This document shows positions 38,041 through 47,087 of a stretch of 64,000 nt of DNA, piece after piece. The translations under genes were made by a program, and so were the position numbers. The notes under the pieces were generated by a model. That model saw only the letters and a list, made by a program, of their open reading frames with translations. It did not search any database and was not told where the DNA came from. How positions within the stretch are numbered: the stretch's first letter is position 1; each line of letters starts with the position of its first letter. Source of the DNA: Fontivita pretiosa. Lineage in GTDB: Bacteria > Planctomycetota > Phycisphaerae > Tepidisphaerales > Tepidisphaeraceae. Location: assembly GCF_050410795.1 (NCBI RefSeq), contig NZ_CP191258.1, forward strand, positions 930,001 to 994,000, given 5' to 3'.

Positions 38041-38711
38041 ACGATCAGGAATCATCCATCGGACTGATCGAGATCGGAAGCTGGACGGCGTCCCTGGCGG
38101 CGATCGACGCGGCGGAAAAGTCCGCGCACATCCGCGTCTTGCAGGTGGAACTCAACGACCTGCTGGGCACCAGCATCAAGATCGCCGGACCCACCGCCGA
38201 CGTGCACACCGCACTGGCCGCCGCCCGTGCCGCCGCCGCCGCCCTCAACGCCAGCGTCGTTGTCGCGCCCATCAACCGCCCGCACCCGCAGTCGTCGCGG
38301 CTCTGGCCGGCCCAGGAAGAGTTCAACCCCCTGATCGAACAAAACGTGGTTCACGTGCCCCGACCCATCGCAGCCATGACCCAAAACATTCAGGACCAAG
38401 AGCAAACCATGCCCGATCAGCAGCAACCCCAACGCGATGCTCCCTACGCCATCGGATTCATCGAGACCCAGGGCTTCACCGCCGTCATCGAGGCGATCGA
38501 CGCCGCCTGCAAGGCCGCCAGCGTCGATGTCGTCGGCAAGGAAAAGCTCGGCGGCGGATACATCAGCGTCGTGATCAGGGGAGACGTGGCGGCGGTCAAG
38601 GCCGCGATCGAGGCCGGCCGCGCCCACGTCGAAGGCCTGGGAAAACTCATCGCCGCCCACGTGATTCCCCGGCCCAGCCAGGCGGTGCTCTCCCTGCTGC
38701 CGCGCAGTTGA
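38037..38711 (+). CDS. Tandem-domain bacterial microcompartment (BMC) shell protein
   Basis: 224 residues. The N-terminal BMC domain is about 6-85 (SIGLIEIGSWTASLAAIDAA, then IAGPTADVHTALAAARAAA). A polar linker about 88-133 is rich in Gln and Pro. The C-terminal BMC domain is about 135-224 (YAIGFIETQGFTAVIEAIDAA, GYISVVIRGDVAAVKAAIEAG, LIAAHVIPRPSQAVLSLLP). The second half is a textbook BMC-H domain; the first is more diverged. An internal ATG at 38409 begins MPDQQQPQ just before the second domain, as if two genes fused. The GTG start overlaps the CoA-transferase stop. No vertex (BMC-P), aldehyde dehydrogenase or other core genes are in the window. It could form trimers like BMC-T or decorate shells encoded elsewhere. 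Confidence 0.88.
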   Translation: MNDQESSIGLIEIGSWTASLAAIDAAEKSAHIRVLQVELNDLLGTSIKIAGPTADVHTALAAARAAAAALNASVVVAPINRPHPQSSRLWPAQEEFNPLIEQNVVHVPRPIAAMTQNIQDQEQTMPDQQQPQRDAPYAIGFIETQGFTAVIEAIDAACKAASVDVVGKEKLGGGYISVVIRGDVAAVKAAIEAGRAHVEGLGKLIAAHVIPRPSQAVLSLLPRS

Positions 38712-38796
38712 TTTCACCACTTCGCGCGCGATTTGCAGCAGTTGTGTCACGCCCGCACCTCGCCGCGACGACTGCATGCGCGCGGACTCCCAGGTA

Positions 38797-40731
38797 TCAG
38801 CCGCCGACGGCTTGTTGATAGGCCTTGAGCACGGCCGCGCGGCTGATCAACCCGATCACCTTGTGTGGGCTGCCCGCCAGGCAGACCGGCAGATGCGTCA
38901 GGTCGGTCTGCCAGAAGATCTCGAACACACCGGCCAGATCGTCCGTGTGTCTGATCACCGGCACGTCGCCGCGCATCAGCTCCTGGACGATCATCAGGGG
39001 CACGGCGTCGCGCTCCATCATGGCCAGATTCAGTTCCTGCGAGCTGACCATTCCGCGGTAGGCGCCGGCTTCGTCAATGACGACGAAGTTCATCGTGCCA
39101 AGCTGCGTCGTCAGGTCGATCAGGCGCTGGACCGAGTCTTTGGCCTGCACCACGGCGGCCGGCTCGAGCTGCACCTGTTCCACGCTCAGTCTTCTCAGGA
39201 GATTGAGTTCGCCGGTGCCGGCGAACTTGACGCCGCGCGTCCGCAGCGCCTGGGTATAGATGGAATGGGGATGGATGAGTCTTGCGGCGCCGGTGGCGAC
39301 GACGGTGGCCAGCATCGCCGGCAGCGTAACGCGGTAGTCCTGGGTCAGCTCAAAGAGGATCAGGATCGACGCCAGCGGCGCGTGCACCACCGCCGCCAGC
39401 ACCGCTCCCATGCCGACCAGCGCGTAGACCTCGGGGCGAATTTCGGCGAACCATCCCGTCTGCCGCAGCAGCACGCCCAGACATCCCCCGGCCGTGGCGC
39501 CGATAAACAGCGACGGGGCGATGATCCCGCCGCTGCCGCCGCTGGCCAGCGTCAGGCAAGTGGCCAGGATCTTCACTCCCGACAGAAACGCCAGCAGCAA
39601 CAGCACCTTCGCCACGTCCATCTGTGCGTAGTACTGCCCGCCCAACAGCATCTGGATCACCCCGTATCCATCTCCGTAAAACGCGGGCATCGGGTAATGC
39701 TCAAACGCGAAGGGCTTTGGCTGGTGCAACAGCAGACGTCCAAAGATCAGCACATACGCAATGCCCACAACTCCGAGCAGCGCACCACCCAGCGCCGGTC
39801 GCAGCGCTGCGCCGCCGGGAAGCCAGCTCAGCCGCTTGAACCTGGCTTCGAAAATCGGCATGAGTTTGGTCAGAGTCACCCCCGCCAGGCCGCACATCAG
39901 CCCCAGAAATACGAAGTTGCCCACCTGTAGCCAGTCAATCAACTGCCCTGCCGTGCCGGCAGATGTGGAAGCGGGCATCGCGAAGATGGCCGGGTAATCC
40001 TGTCCTTTAATGCGGGCGAAGATGGCGCGGGTGGTGACGTTGGCGATGACGCTGGCGATGACCAGTGGCGTGAAGGTTCGGATCGAAAATTCCTGAAGGA
40101 TCACTTCGAGGGTGAATACGACTCCGCCGATCGGAGAATTGAAGATCGCACTGATGCCCGCGGCGCTGCCGCAGCCGATGATGATCGGCATCTGGTGGCG
40201 GGCGAAGCGAAAGAGCTGCCCGACGCCGCTTGCGATCGCCGCCCCGATCTGCACGATCGGTCCCTCGGCGCCGCCGGATCCGCCCGTGCCGAGGGTCAGG
40301 GCGCTGGTGAAGATCTTTTCGATGGCGACGCCCGGACGGACAAAACCGCTGCTTCGCGCGACCGACTCGATCACGTCGATCACACCGTGCCCCTCGCCCG
40401 AACGCGTCACATAGCGGCTGACGATTCCCACCAGCAATCCACCCACGGCCGGAAACAGGATCAACAGCCCCAGTCCGTGGCCGTACAGCAGTTCCGCTCC
40501 GGCGTTTGCATACAGCAGATCGCGAATTTTGTAGATGAGTTCGTGAAATCCGACGGCGGCGAAAGCGGTCACAATGCCGATGATCGCGGCCGGGACGATC
40601 AGGAAGGAATCTTCGCGTAAACCGAAGCGGCGCAGCAGCCGCACGCAGACCACGCGCAGCCGCTCGCCCAGACCCGAGAGCAACACAAGCATGAGCCGGG
40701 CAACATAACGGCTGAAGGGCAATTCCGCCAC
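38797..40731 (-). CDS. ClC-type chloride channel/transporter with C-terminal CBS pair
   Basis: 644 residues. The membrane ClC domain (about 45-490) has the signatures SGEGHGVIDVIES, GTGGSGGAEGPIVQIGAA (the gating Glu is in AEGP) and GGSGGIIAPSLFIGATAGG, then VHAPLASILILFELTQDY. Two CBS domains (about 515-640) form a nucleotide-sensing tail. It exchanges or passes chloride and protons across the inner membrane. Single gene with no clear operon partner. Confidence 0.93.
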   Translation of the reverse strand: MAELPFSRYVARLMLVLLSGLGERLRVVCVRLLRRFGLREDSFLIVPAAIIGIVTAFAAVGFHELIYKIRDLLYANAGAELLYGHGLGLLILFPAVGGLLVGIVSRYVTRSGEGHGVIDVIESVARSSGFVRPGVAIEKIFTSALTLGTGGSGGAEGPIVQIGAAIASGVGQLFRFARHQMPIIIGCGSAAGISAIFNSPIGGVVFTLEVILQEFSIRTFTPLVIASVIANVTTRAIFARIKGQDYPAIFAMPASTSAGTAGQLIDWLQVGNFVFLGLMCGLAGVTLTKLMPIFEARFKRLSWLPGGAALRPALGGALLGVVGIAYVLIFGRLLLHQPKPFAFEHYPMPAFYGDGYGVIQMLLGGQYYAQMDVAKVLLLLAFLSGVKILATCLTLASGGSGGIIAPSLFIGATAGGCLGVLLRQTGWFAEIRPEVYALVGMGAVLAAVVHAPLASILILFELTQDYRVTLPAMLATVVATGAARLIHPHSIYTQALRTRGVKFAGTGELNLLRRLSVEQVQLEPAAVVQAKDSVQRLIDLTTQLGTMNFVVIDEAGAYRGMVSSQELNLAMMERDAVPLMIVQELMRGDVPVIRHTDDLAGVFEIFWQTDLTHLPVCLAGSPHKVIGLISRAAVLKAYQQAVGG

Positions 40732-41006
40732 GTGCAGCGGTTTGATGGGGAAGCGCGGCGTGCCCGCGTGCTACGGGCGTTTCGTCCGTGCGATGGCCTG
40801 TTGGCACGGGCGAGACGCGCGTCGGACCCGTACTGAGTGGCATGAAGTGATGAATAGCCCAGAGATCAGACTTCCCGCTTCGATCGCACCCTGCATGGCG
40901 GGGACGGCCATGCCACAACTGGCTCGGACGTGTCATGGGCGAGACGCCTGCGATACAGACGTGTCTGCTGCACCGACCTGGCTCGACGGTGCCATCGCCT
41001 GCGCGC
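40732..41006. repeat. Intergenic region with two kinds of interspersed palindromic repeats
   Basis: About 275 bp upstream of the chloride channel gene and downstream of galK. GCATGGC (40893-40899) pairs with GCCATGC (40907-40913) around GGGGACG, matching the element at 12384-12402. Two copies of the word GGGCGAGACGC occur, near 40807-40817 and 40938-40947, and an inverted relative GGGCGTTTCGTCCGTGC near 40774-40791. No gene or promoter is recognised. Confidence 0.55.
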
Positions 41007-42395
41007 TCAGGCTAAAAAGGGCGCGCCTGCGATTCGCTTGACCCAGGATTCGCCCGCTTCTGAGGAAATCAAAACCACGGCGGGTCCGGCGCGGGTCAGG
41101 AAGAATGTGGCGTTGTCGGTGTGCTGAGGATATCCGGCCAGGTAGGCTTGGCGCCAGGATTTGAGGAACTGATCGACCTGCTGGCGCCTGATCATGGCCC
41201 AGACGCTGCCGCCAAATCCCGCCCCAAACGCCGACGCCGCGATCGCCCCGCAATCGCGTGCCATGCGACACAGGTCGATCGTCTGTGGCACCTGATTGCC
41301 CAGTTTTATCTCAGCCAACTGCTGCGAGCGGGCGACAATCTGCCCAAGCGTCTGAAGATCGCCCCGCAATAAAGCTGCAGCAGCGGCGGGAATGAGTTGC
41401 TCGCTTTCCTCGAAGAACTGCTCGAAGCGGTCCAGCAGTGGCTGGTGATCAGCAAGCTGGCGCAGCGCGAGGCGCATTCGCTGCGGTGCGTCAGGCGAGC
41501 TGCGCACCGCCGCCGCCAGCGTGGGATCATTTCGACCGGTGGTTGAGTTCCAAACTTGCAGGACCTGAGTCGCCAGAGTTGAAGCCCGGTTGTACCTGCC
41601 CAGCGCCGAGCCGGTCTTTTCGGCGACCACGCCGCTAACCCCGATGGCGAAGATGCAATCGCGCGGCAGCGGCACATCCTGTTCATGGCGCACGGGACGG
41701 AAGGCGTACTGCCGCAGCATGCCCGGGCGGCTGCACAGTATGGCGGTGTGGTCCTGGCTGCCTCCGAATGTCCCAACCCCGCGGTCGCCAATCAGCCAGC
41801 CAAAGGTTTGTCCGTTCTCCACCGTCCCCAGATACCCAGCTAAATCTTCAAGCGTGTGAATGTTGGCCTGATATTCACTTCGATCCTGAAGGTGATTCAC
41901 CGCGTGCAGCGCCAGAAAGATCGCCGTCACCAGTGAGCTGGAGCTGCTCAGCCCGGCGGCCGGGGGCAGGTCGCTGACGAAGGCGACATCGGCGCCGCGC
42001 AGTGGTCCGGGAAAGTTCCTGGCCAGGCGTCGTGCCACGGTCATGGGATAGTTGGACCAGTGCCCGCTCATCGGCACAAGCTCCGGGCTGAGGGTGAAAA
42101 CGACGCGCTGATCGCCAGCAGCGTCGGTGATGCAGACATTGGAATCGTCGCGGCCAACCGCAGCCAGGCAGAATCCACGCTCGACGGCGCACACAAGGCT
42201 TCGTCCGCCGGCATAGTCGGTGTGCTTGCCCATAAACTCGATGCGTCCGGGGACAAACATCCAGTGCTGCGGCTCAGCGCCGAGGCATCGGGCGCAGCGA
42301 GCCAGCAGTTGTTCCTTCTTCGCCGCCTCGACGGCGCTCATCCCGCTGTGCCGAAATGTCTGTATAATCCGCTGCCACACGGGTCGAGTCTCCAT
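41007..42395 (-). CDS. galK: Galactokinase (GHMP kinase)
   Basis: 462 residues from ATG 42395 (GTG 42419 is in frame upstream). GRIEFMGKHTDYAGG is the galactokinase signature near the start, PPAAGLSSSSSLVTA is the phosphate-binding loop, GSQDHTAILCSRPGM a substrate and activation segment, and ASAFGAGFGGSVWAM the third GHMP motif. It phosphorylates galactose at C1. Longer than E. coli GalK (382 residues). No galT or galE is beside it; the gene is divergent from a Gfo/Idh/MocA gene by 51 bp. Confidence 0.9.
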   Translation of the reverse strand: METRPVWQRIIQTFRHSGMSAVEAAKKEQLLARCARCLGAEPQHWMFVPGRIEFMGKHTDYAGGRSLVCAVERGFCLAAVGRDDSNVCITDAAGDQRVVFTLSPELVPMSGHWSNYPMTVARRLARNFPGPLRGADVAFVSDLPPAAGLSSSSSLVTAIFLALHAVNHLQDRSEYQANIHTLEDLAGYLGTVENGQTFGWLIGDRGVGTFGGSQDHTAILCSRPGMLRQYAFRPVRHEQDVPLPRDCIFAIGVSGVVAEKTGSALGRYNRASTLATQVLQVWNSTTGRNDPTLAAAVRSSPDAPQRMRLALRQLADHQPLLDRFEQFFEESEQLIPAAAAALLRGDLQTLGQIVARSQQLAEIKLGNQVPQTIDLCRMARDCGAIAASAFGAGFGGSVWAMIRRQQVDQFLKSWRQAYLAGYPQHTDNATFFLTRAGPAVVLISSEAGESWVKRIAGAPFLA

Positions 42396-42446
42396 CGCGC
42401 CGGGCCGGGTCGCTGGCACGGCCAGAGCTACAGGGATCTGTCATTT

Positions 42447-43733
42447 ATGGCTCGTCAATCCCCGCGGTCCAGCGGCCAGTTGAATTTGGCGATCATCGGC
42501 ATGGGCCACCGCGCCAGCCATTTCGCGCGGTTGCTGTGCGAGCTGGATCAGCAGATTCGCATTGCGGCGGCGGCGGACGAGCAGCCGGCCGAACAGGTCC
42601 GCGCGAGGATGCATCAGGCGCGGGTTCCCGACGCCGACGGTGTTGCACTGTTTTCCGACGCCGACGCGCTGCTCGAACATGCCGACGACTTTCACGCCCT
42701 GCTGATCGCCACCACCTGTGCAGCGCATGCCCCAATCGCGGTGAAGGCGGCGGGCAGCGGCCTGCCACTGTTTCTGGAAAAGCCCGTGGCGATCAGTTGG
42801 GAGCAGCTCCGCGCGCTGGCCGCCGCGTATGCCGGGCACGAGCACCGCGTCGTGGTCTCGTTTCCGCTGCGACTGACGATCCATGTCCAGACCGCCATCG
42901 ACATCATCCGCCGCGGACGTCTGGGCGTGATCAACCAGGTTCAGGCGGTTAACAACGTTCCGTATGGCGGGGTCTACTACGGGCAGTGGTATCGCGACTA
43001 CGACAAGACCGGCGGACTGTGGCTTCAGAAGGCCACGCACGACTTCGACTACATCACGCATATGCTGGCCAGCCGACCGACCATGATCGCCGCAATGCAC
43101 AGTCGGCTGGCGTATGGCGGCGACCGGCCGGCGGGGCTGCGCTGCTGCCGGTGCGACCAGACGCAGACCTGTCCGGAAAGTCCCGCACATCTGGCGGCGC
43201 GCGGCGACGATGGCGGGACGCTCAATAGCGTCAGGCCCTGCCCCGACGCCGATCACGCCTGCACCTTTTCCAGCAGCATCCTGCATCAGGATGCGGGCAG
43301 CGCGCTGATCATGTATGAAAGTGGGGTGCACGCGTGCTACGCGCAGAACTTCATCTCGCGCCGTCAGGCGGGCAGGCGAGGGGCGCGGGTCATCGGCTAC
43401 GACGCGACACTGGAGTTCGACTGGTACAGCGACCTGCTGAGCGTGATTGAACATCATCGAGGACGCATCGAGCAGTTGGAGGTTCGTGCCTTTGGCAGCC
43501 ACGGCGGCGGTGATGAACAACTGGCGATGAACTTCATCGATGTAATCCGCGGGCGAGCCGCCTCCCGCGCGCCGCTGTCAGACGGCCTGCTCAGTGCCGC
43601 CATGTGCCTGGCCGCGCGCCAGGCCGCCAACAGCGGCATCGCCCAGCCGATCACGCCGCCCCACAGCAGCATCGAACAGCGCCGTCCCGGCCCGCCGGTC
43701 TGTCGCGGCGCCTCGACCATCGAACCAGACTGA
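42447..43733 (+). CDS. Gfo/Idh/MocA family oxidoreductase with Cys-rich insert
   Basis: 428 residues from ATG 42447. The Rossmann part begins NLAIIGMGHRASHFARLL, FLEKPVAISWEQLRAL has the EKP motif, and WLQKATHDFDYITHML the HxxD-type catalytic region. Between them and the C-terminus lies a Cys-rich insert (RCCRCDQTQTCPES and later RPCPDADHACTF) that could bind zinc. It ends in a Pro-rich low-complexity tail. A sugar or inositol dehydrogenase role is likely; divergent galK suggests galactose-related metabolism, as inference only. Confidence 0.85.
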   Translation: MARQSPRSSGQLNLAIIGMGHRASHFARLLCELDQQIRIAAAADEQPAEQVRARMHQARVPDADGVALFSDADALLEHADDFHALLIATTCAAHAPIAVKAAGSGLPLFLEKPVAISWEQLRALAAAYAGHEHRVVVSFPLRLTIHVQTAIDIIRRGRLGVINQVQAVNNVPYGGVYYGQWYRDYDKTGGLWLQKATHDFDYITHMLASRPTMIAAMHSRLAYGGDRPAGLRCCRCDQTQTCPESPAHLAARGDDGGTLNSVRPCPDADHACTFSSSILHQDAGSALIMYESGVHACYAQNFISRRQAGRRGARVIGYDATLEFDWYSDLLSVIEHHRGRIEQLEVRAFGSHGGGDEQLAMNFIDVIRGRAASRAPLSDGLLSAAMCLAARQAANSGIAQPITPPHSSIEQRRPGPPVCRGASTIEPD

Positions 43734-43749
43734 GACCGCTGCTTCTGCA

Positions 43750-45786
43750 ATGCATGCCGAATTCCTTCAGGATCTGGCCGCCGTCATGATCGTCGCCGCT
43801 TTGGTGACGGTCCTGTTTCACCGTTTGCGGCAACCGGTGGTGCTGGGCTACATCCTGGCGGGCGTGATCGTCGGCCCGCACACGCCAATCCCCGTGTTCA
43901 TCCGCGACGAGCACACGGTTCGGGTGATGGCGGATCTGGGCATGATCCTGCTGATGTTCGGGCTGGGGCTGCACTTTTCGTTGCGGAAACTGGCGCAGGT
44001 CGGGGTAACCGCCTTCATCGCCGCTGTGCTGGAGATCCTGTTCATGTGGCTGGTCGGATACGCGATCGGCCGGGCGTTTGGATGGAGCGCCATGGACAGC
44101 CTGTTTCTTGGCGCGATTCTTTCGATCTCCTCCACGACGATCATCGTCAAGGCGCTGGCTGAGCTGGGTTTGTCCAGGGAACGCTTCGCGAACCTGATTT
44201 TCGGGATCCTGATCGTCGAGGACATTCTGGCGATCGCGATGCTGGCGCTGCTGAGCGGCGTGGCGACGACCGGATCGCTGGATTCGATCGGCGTGCTGAC
44301 GACGCTGGGCAAACTTGGGGTGTTTCTGGCGGTGACGCTGGTGGTGGGTCTGCTGACCGTGCCGCCCCTGCTGAAGTATGTGGCCGGTTTCCGAAGCAAT
44401 GAGATGCTGCTGATCACGACGCTGGGGCTGTGCTTCGGAGTGTCGCTGGTGGCGGCATGGATGCAGTACAGCGTGGCACTGGGCGCGTTCCTTATCGGCG
44501 CGATCATCGCCGAGGCGCGAGAGATCGGGCGAGTTCAGACCCTGATCGAGCCCGTGCGCGACATGTTCAGCGCGGTCTTCTTCGTGGCCATCGGGATGCT
44601 GATCGATCCAGTGCTGATCGGGCATTACTGGCTGCCGATTGCGATCGTGACCGCGGCGGTGATCATCGGCAAGGTCTTGAGCTGCGCGATGGGCACATTC
44701 GTCGCCGGACATGACCTGAAGACCAGCCTGCGTGTGGGCATGGGTCTGGCACAGATCGGGGAGTTTTCGTTCATCATCGCGCAGCTTGGGGTGTCGCTGA
44801 ATGTGACCAGCGAGTTTCTGTATCCGACGGCGGTGGCGGTGTCGGCAGTGACCACGCTGTTGACCCCTTACCTGATCCGGGCTTCGGATCCGCTGGCCAA
44901 CTGGTTTGATCGAACGGCGCCGCGGCCGCTGGTGGCCAGCCTTCGCGTCTACAGCCAATGGGTGCGGCGTCTGGGCACGGACCGTGGCGATCCGGTCAAG
45001 CAGCAAGTCCGTCGCCTGCTGCGCAAGTGGGTCCTGCAAATGCTGCTGAACCTGGTGCTGGTGACGGGGATTCTGATCGCCGCCGCATGGATCGGCCGCA
45101 GCGGCGTGCGCTGGCTGCCGCAATTGCCCGCGTGGGTGGGCGGACAACGCGGCGTGGTGTGGCTGGCGGCGGTGGTGCTGGCGATGCCGCTGCTGGTTGC
45201 CACCGTGCGAAAGCTCCGCGCCGCCGCCATGGTCATCGCCGAGATGAACGTCTCACGCGCCGCGGCACGCGAAAACGCCCTGATCATCCGGCGAGTGATC
45301 GCCAACACCATTCTGGCCGTCGGTTGCGTCGCGATTCTGCTTTGGATGGCGCTGGTTTCGTCGGCGATTCTTCCCCCCTGGCCGGTGTTGATCGGGTTCG
45401 TCGTGGTGCTGCTGGGCCTGGTGGGTCTGACCTGGCAATCGATGGTCAAGGTCTACGCCAAGGCCCAGATCGCGTTGCGGCAGACGCTTTCCGAGCCGCC
45501 GGCGCCCGAACACGCCGCGGAGCTGTCGCCAATCCTTCGCGACGCGATGCTGGAAACGGTGCTGATCACCGACCGCTCGCCAGCCAAAGGCAAGCTGATT
45601 CGTGAGCTGGCGCTGCGCACCCGCACCGGCGCCAGTGTGGTCGGAATCGAGCGCGACGGGGTAAGCATTGTCAATCCCGGGCCGGACGAAGAGCTGCAAC
45701 CCGGCGATCGCGTGCTGCTGCTGGGAACGCGACAGCACCTGGACTCGGCCCGGAAAGTGCTGCTCGCTGACGAAAGCGGCAGCTAA
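43750..45786 (+). CDS. CPA2-family cation/proton antiporter with TrkA-C domain
   Basis: 678 residues from ATG 43750. About 11-13 membrane helices form the Na/H exchanger domain (VVLGYILAGVIVGPHTPIP, MILLMFGLGLHFSLRKLA, FGILIVEDILAIAMLALL with the conserved Glu-Asp, GLAQIGEFSFIIAQLG). A second two- to three-helix region (about 430-600) and a C-terminal TrkA-C (RCK_C) domain with VVGIERDGVSIVNPGPDEEL and LQPGDRVLLLGT follow. Resembles KefB/YbaL-type antiporters for K+ or Na+. It starts 16 bp after the Gfo/Idh gene. Confidence 0.92.
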   Translation: MHAEFLQDLAAVMIVAALVTVLFHRLRQPVVLGYILAGVIVGPHTPIPVFIRDEHTVRVMADLGMILLMFGLGLHFSLRKLAQVGVTAFIAAVLEILFMWLVGYAIGRAFGWSAMDSLFLGAILSISSTTIIVKALAELGLSRERFANLIFGILIVEDILAIAMLALLSGVATTGSLDSIGVLTTLGKLGVFLAVTLVVGLLTVPPLLKYVAGFRSNEMLLITTLGLCFGVSLVAAWMQYSVALGAFLIGAIIAEAREIGRVQTLIEPVRDMFSAVFFVAIGMLIDPVLIGHYWLPIAIVTAAVIIGKVLSCAMGTFVAGHDLKTSLRVGMGLAQIGEFSFIIAQLGVSLNVTSEFLYPTAVAVSAVTTLLTPYLIRASDPLANWFDRTAPRPLVASLRVYSQWVRRLGTDRGDPVKQQVRRLLRKWVLQMLLNLVLVTGILIAAAWIGRSGVRWLPQLPAWVGGQRGVVWLAAVVLAMPLLVATVRKLRAAAMVIAEMNVSRAAARENALIIRRVIANTILAVGCVAILLWMALVSSAILPPWPVLIGFVVVLLGLVGLTWQSMVKVYAKAQIALRQTLSEPPAPEHAAELSPILRDAMLETVLITDRSPAKGKLIRELALRTRTGASVVGIERDGVSIVNPGPDEELQPGDRVLLLGTRQHLDSARKVLLADESGS

Positions 45787-45876
45787 GCCGGGATGGCGTC
45801 ACGTTGGCCCGGCGATGCGACGTGGTATCATTCGCATCGGTTCAACCTCGTCTGAAAAATCGTTGCAGGGCAGATC

Positions 45877-46977
45877 ATGAAACAGGCCATCAGCGCAGCA
45901 AAGCCGACCAGCAATCCTCACCCTTCAGCCCAGGCCATCGAGAAGCTGCCGATGCGGATCGGCTTCGGGTCGTTCGCGCAGCCAACCGAGGCACGGCTGA
46001 AATACTGCAAGCAGCTCGGCTTTGACGACATTCTTCTGAACATGTACCGCACGCCACTGATCGACACCAACTATGCCGAGTTACCATTGAAGGGCGATTC
46101 GGAATGGTCGTACAGCGATCTGGTGGCGCTGCGGAGCCGTGTCGAGGATGCCGGCCTGCGGCTCAACGCCATCGAGAACCTGCCCAAGTCGTTTTACGAC
46201 AAGATCATGCTGGGCAAGCCGGGGCGTGAGCGGCAGATCGAGTGCGTGCAGCGCACCATTCAGAACATCGCCCGCGCGGGGATCCCGTACCTTGGCTACC
46301 TGTGGGATCCAACCGACGTGCTGCGCAGCTCGACGACGTACCGCATCCGCGGCGGCGCCGAGACGATGGCGATCGATCTGAAGGACTTCCAGAATGCGCC
46401 ACCGATGGCCGATCGCGTCTATTCCGAAAATGAGATGTGGGAGTATTACCACTACTTTCTCGAGCACGTGCTGCCCGTTGCGGAACAGGAGGGGCTGAAG
46501 CTGGCGGTGCATCCGAATGACCCGCCGGTCCCGGCGCTGGGCGGCGTGCCGCGACTGCACCGCAGCCGCGAGAACTACGACAAGACTTTTGCCCTGGTGC
46601 CCAGCCCCAACCACGGCTGCGAGTTCTGTCTTGGCAACTGGTCAGCGATGGGCGAGGACATCCTGGACGTGATCGACCACTATTCGGCGATGAACAAGAT
46701 CTTCTACGTGCACTTCCAGACGATCTCCAACCCGCTGCCGCAGCCGCTGCACGAGGTGTTCGTCGATCAGAAGGGCTGGTACGACCCGGTGGCGGTGCTG
46801 AAGAAGCTGCGCGACGTGGGCTTCCGCGGGCTGATTATCGCCGGGCATGTGCCGCGCGTCATAGGCGATGGCGTGTGGTGCGAGCAGTCCAACGCCTACA
46901 CCGCCGGGTTCATGCGCGGGATCCTGCGGGCGCTGGATCAGCTTGATCCACGGCCCGGGTTTGAGACGCTGAATTGA
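45877..46977 (+). CDS. uxuA: Mannonate dehydratase
   Basis: 366 residues, near the usual size. Converts D-mannonate to 2-keto-3-deoxygluconate in hexuronate breakdown. LRLNAIENLP, IPYLGYLWDPTDVLRSS, LAVHPNDPPVPALGGVPRLH (substrate and metal site), GCEFCLGNWSAMG and IFYVHFQTI are typical. AGGGCAG is the ribosome site before the ATG. In this window it fits pectin or alginate-type uronate use alongside the pectate lyase. No regulator is adjacent. Confidence 0.92.
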   Translation: MKQAISAAKPTSNPHPSAQAIEKLPMRIGFGSFAQPTEARLKYCKQLGFDDILLNMYRTPLIDTNYAELPLKGDSEWSYSDLVALRSRVEDAGLRLNAIENLPKSFYDKIMLGKPGRERQIECVQRTIQNIARAGIPYLGYLWDPTDVLRSSTTYRIRGGAETMAIDLKDFQNAPPMADRVYSENEMWEYYHYFLEHVLPVAEQEGLKLAVHPNDPPVPALGGVPRLHRSRENYDKTFALVPSPNHGCEFCLGNWSAMGEDILDVIDHYSAMNKIFYVHFQTISNPLPQPLHEVFVDQKGWYDPVAVLKKLRDVGFRGLIIAGHVPRVIGDGVWCEQSNAYTAGFMRGILRALDQLDPRPGFETLN

Positions 46978-47087
46978 GTCGCCCAGGTGAACAGCGCAGA
47001 GACCCGGCCAAGTGCATCATATCCGGCATGCTTGAGCCACCTGCGTCCTGTCCCTACAATCCCGCACTCGCCACGATTGCGAGTGCA

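Noticed and set aside
43651..45147. 498-codon minus-strand frame across the antiporter gene
   Set aside because: Gln/His-rich mirror of membrane-helix codons; the plus strand encodes an intact CPA2 antiporter.
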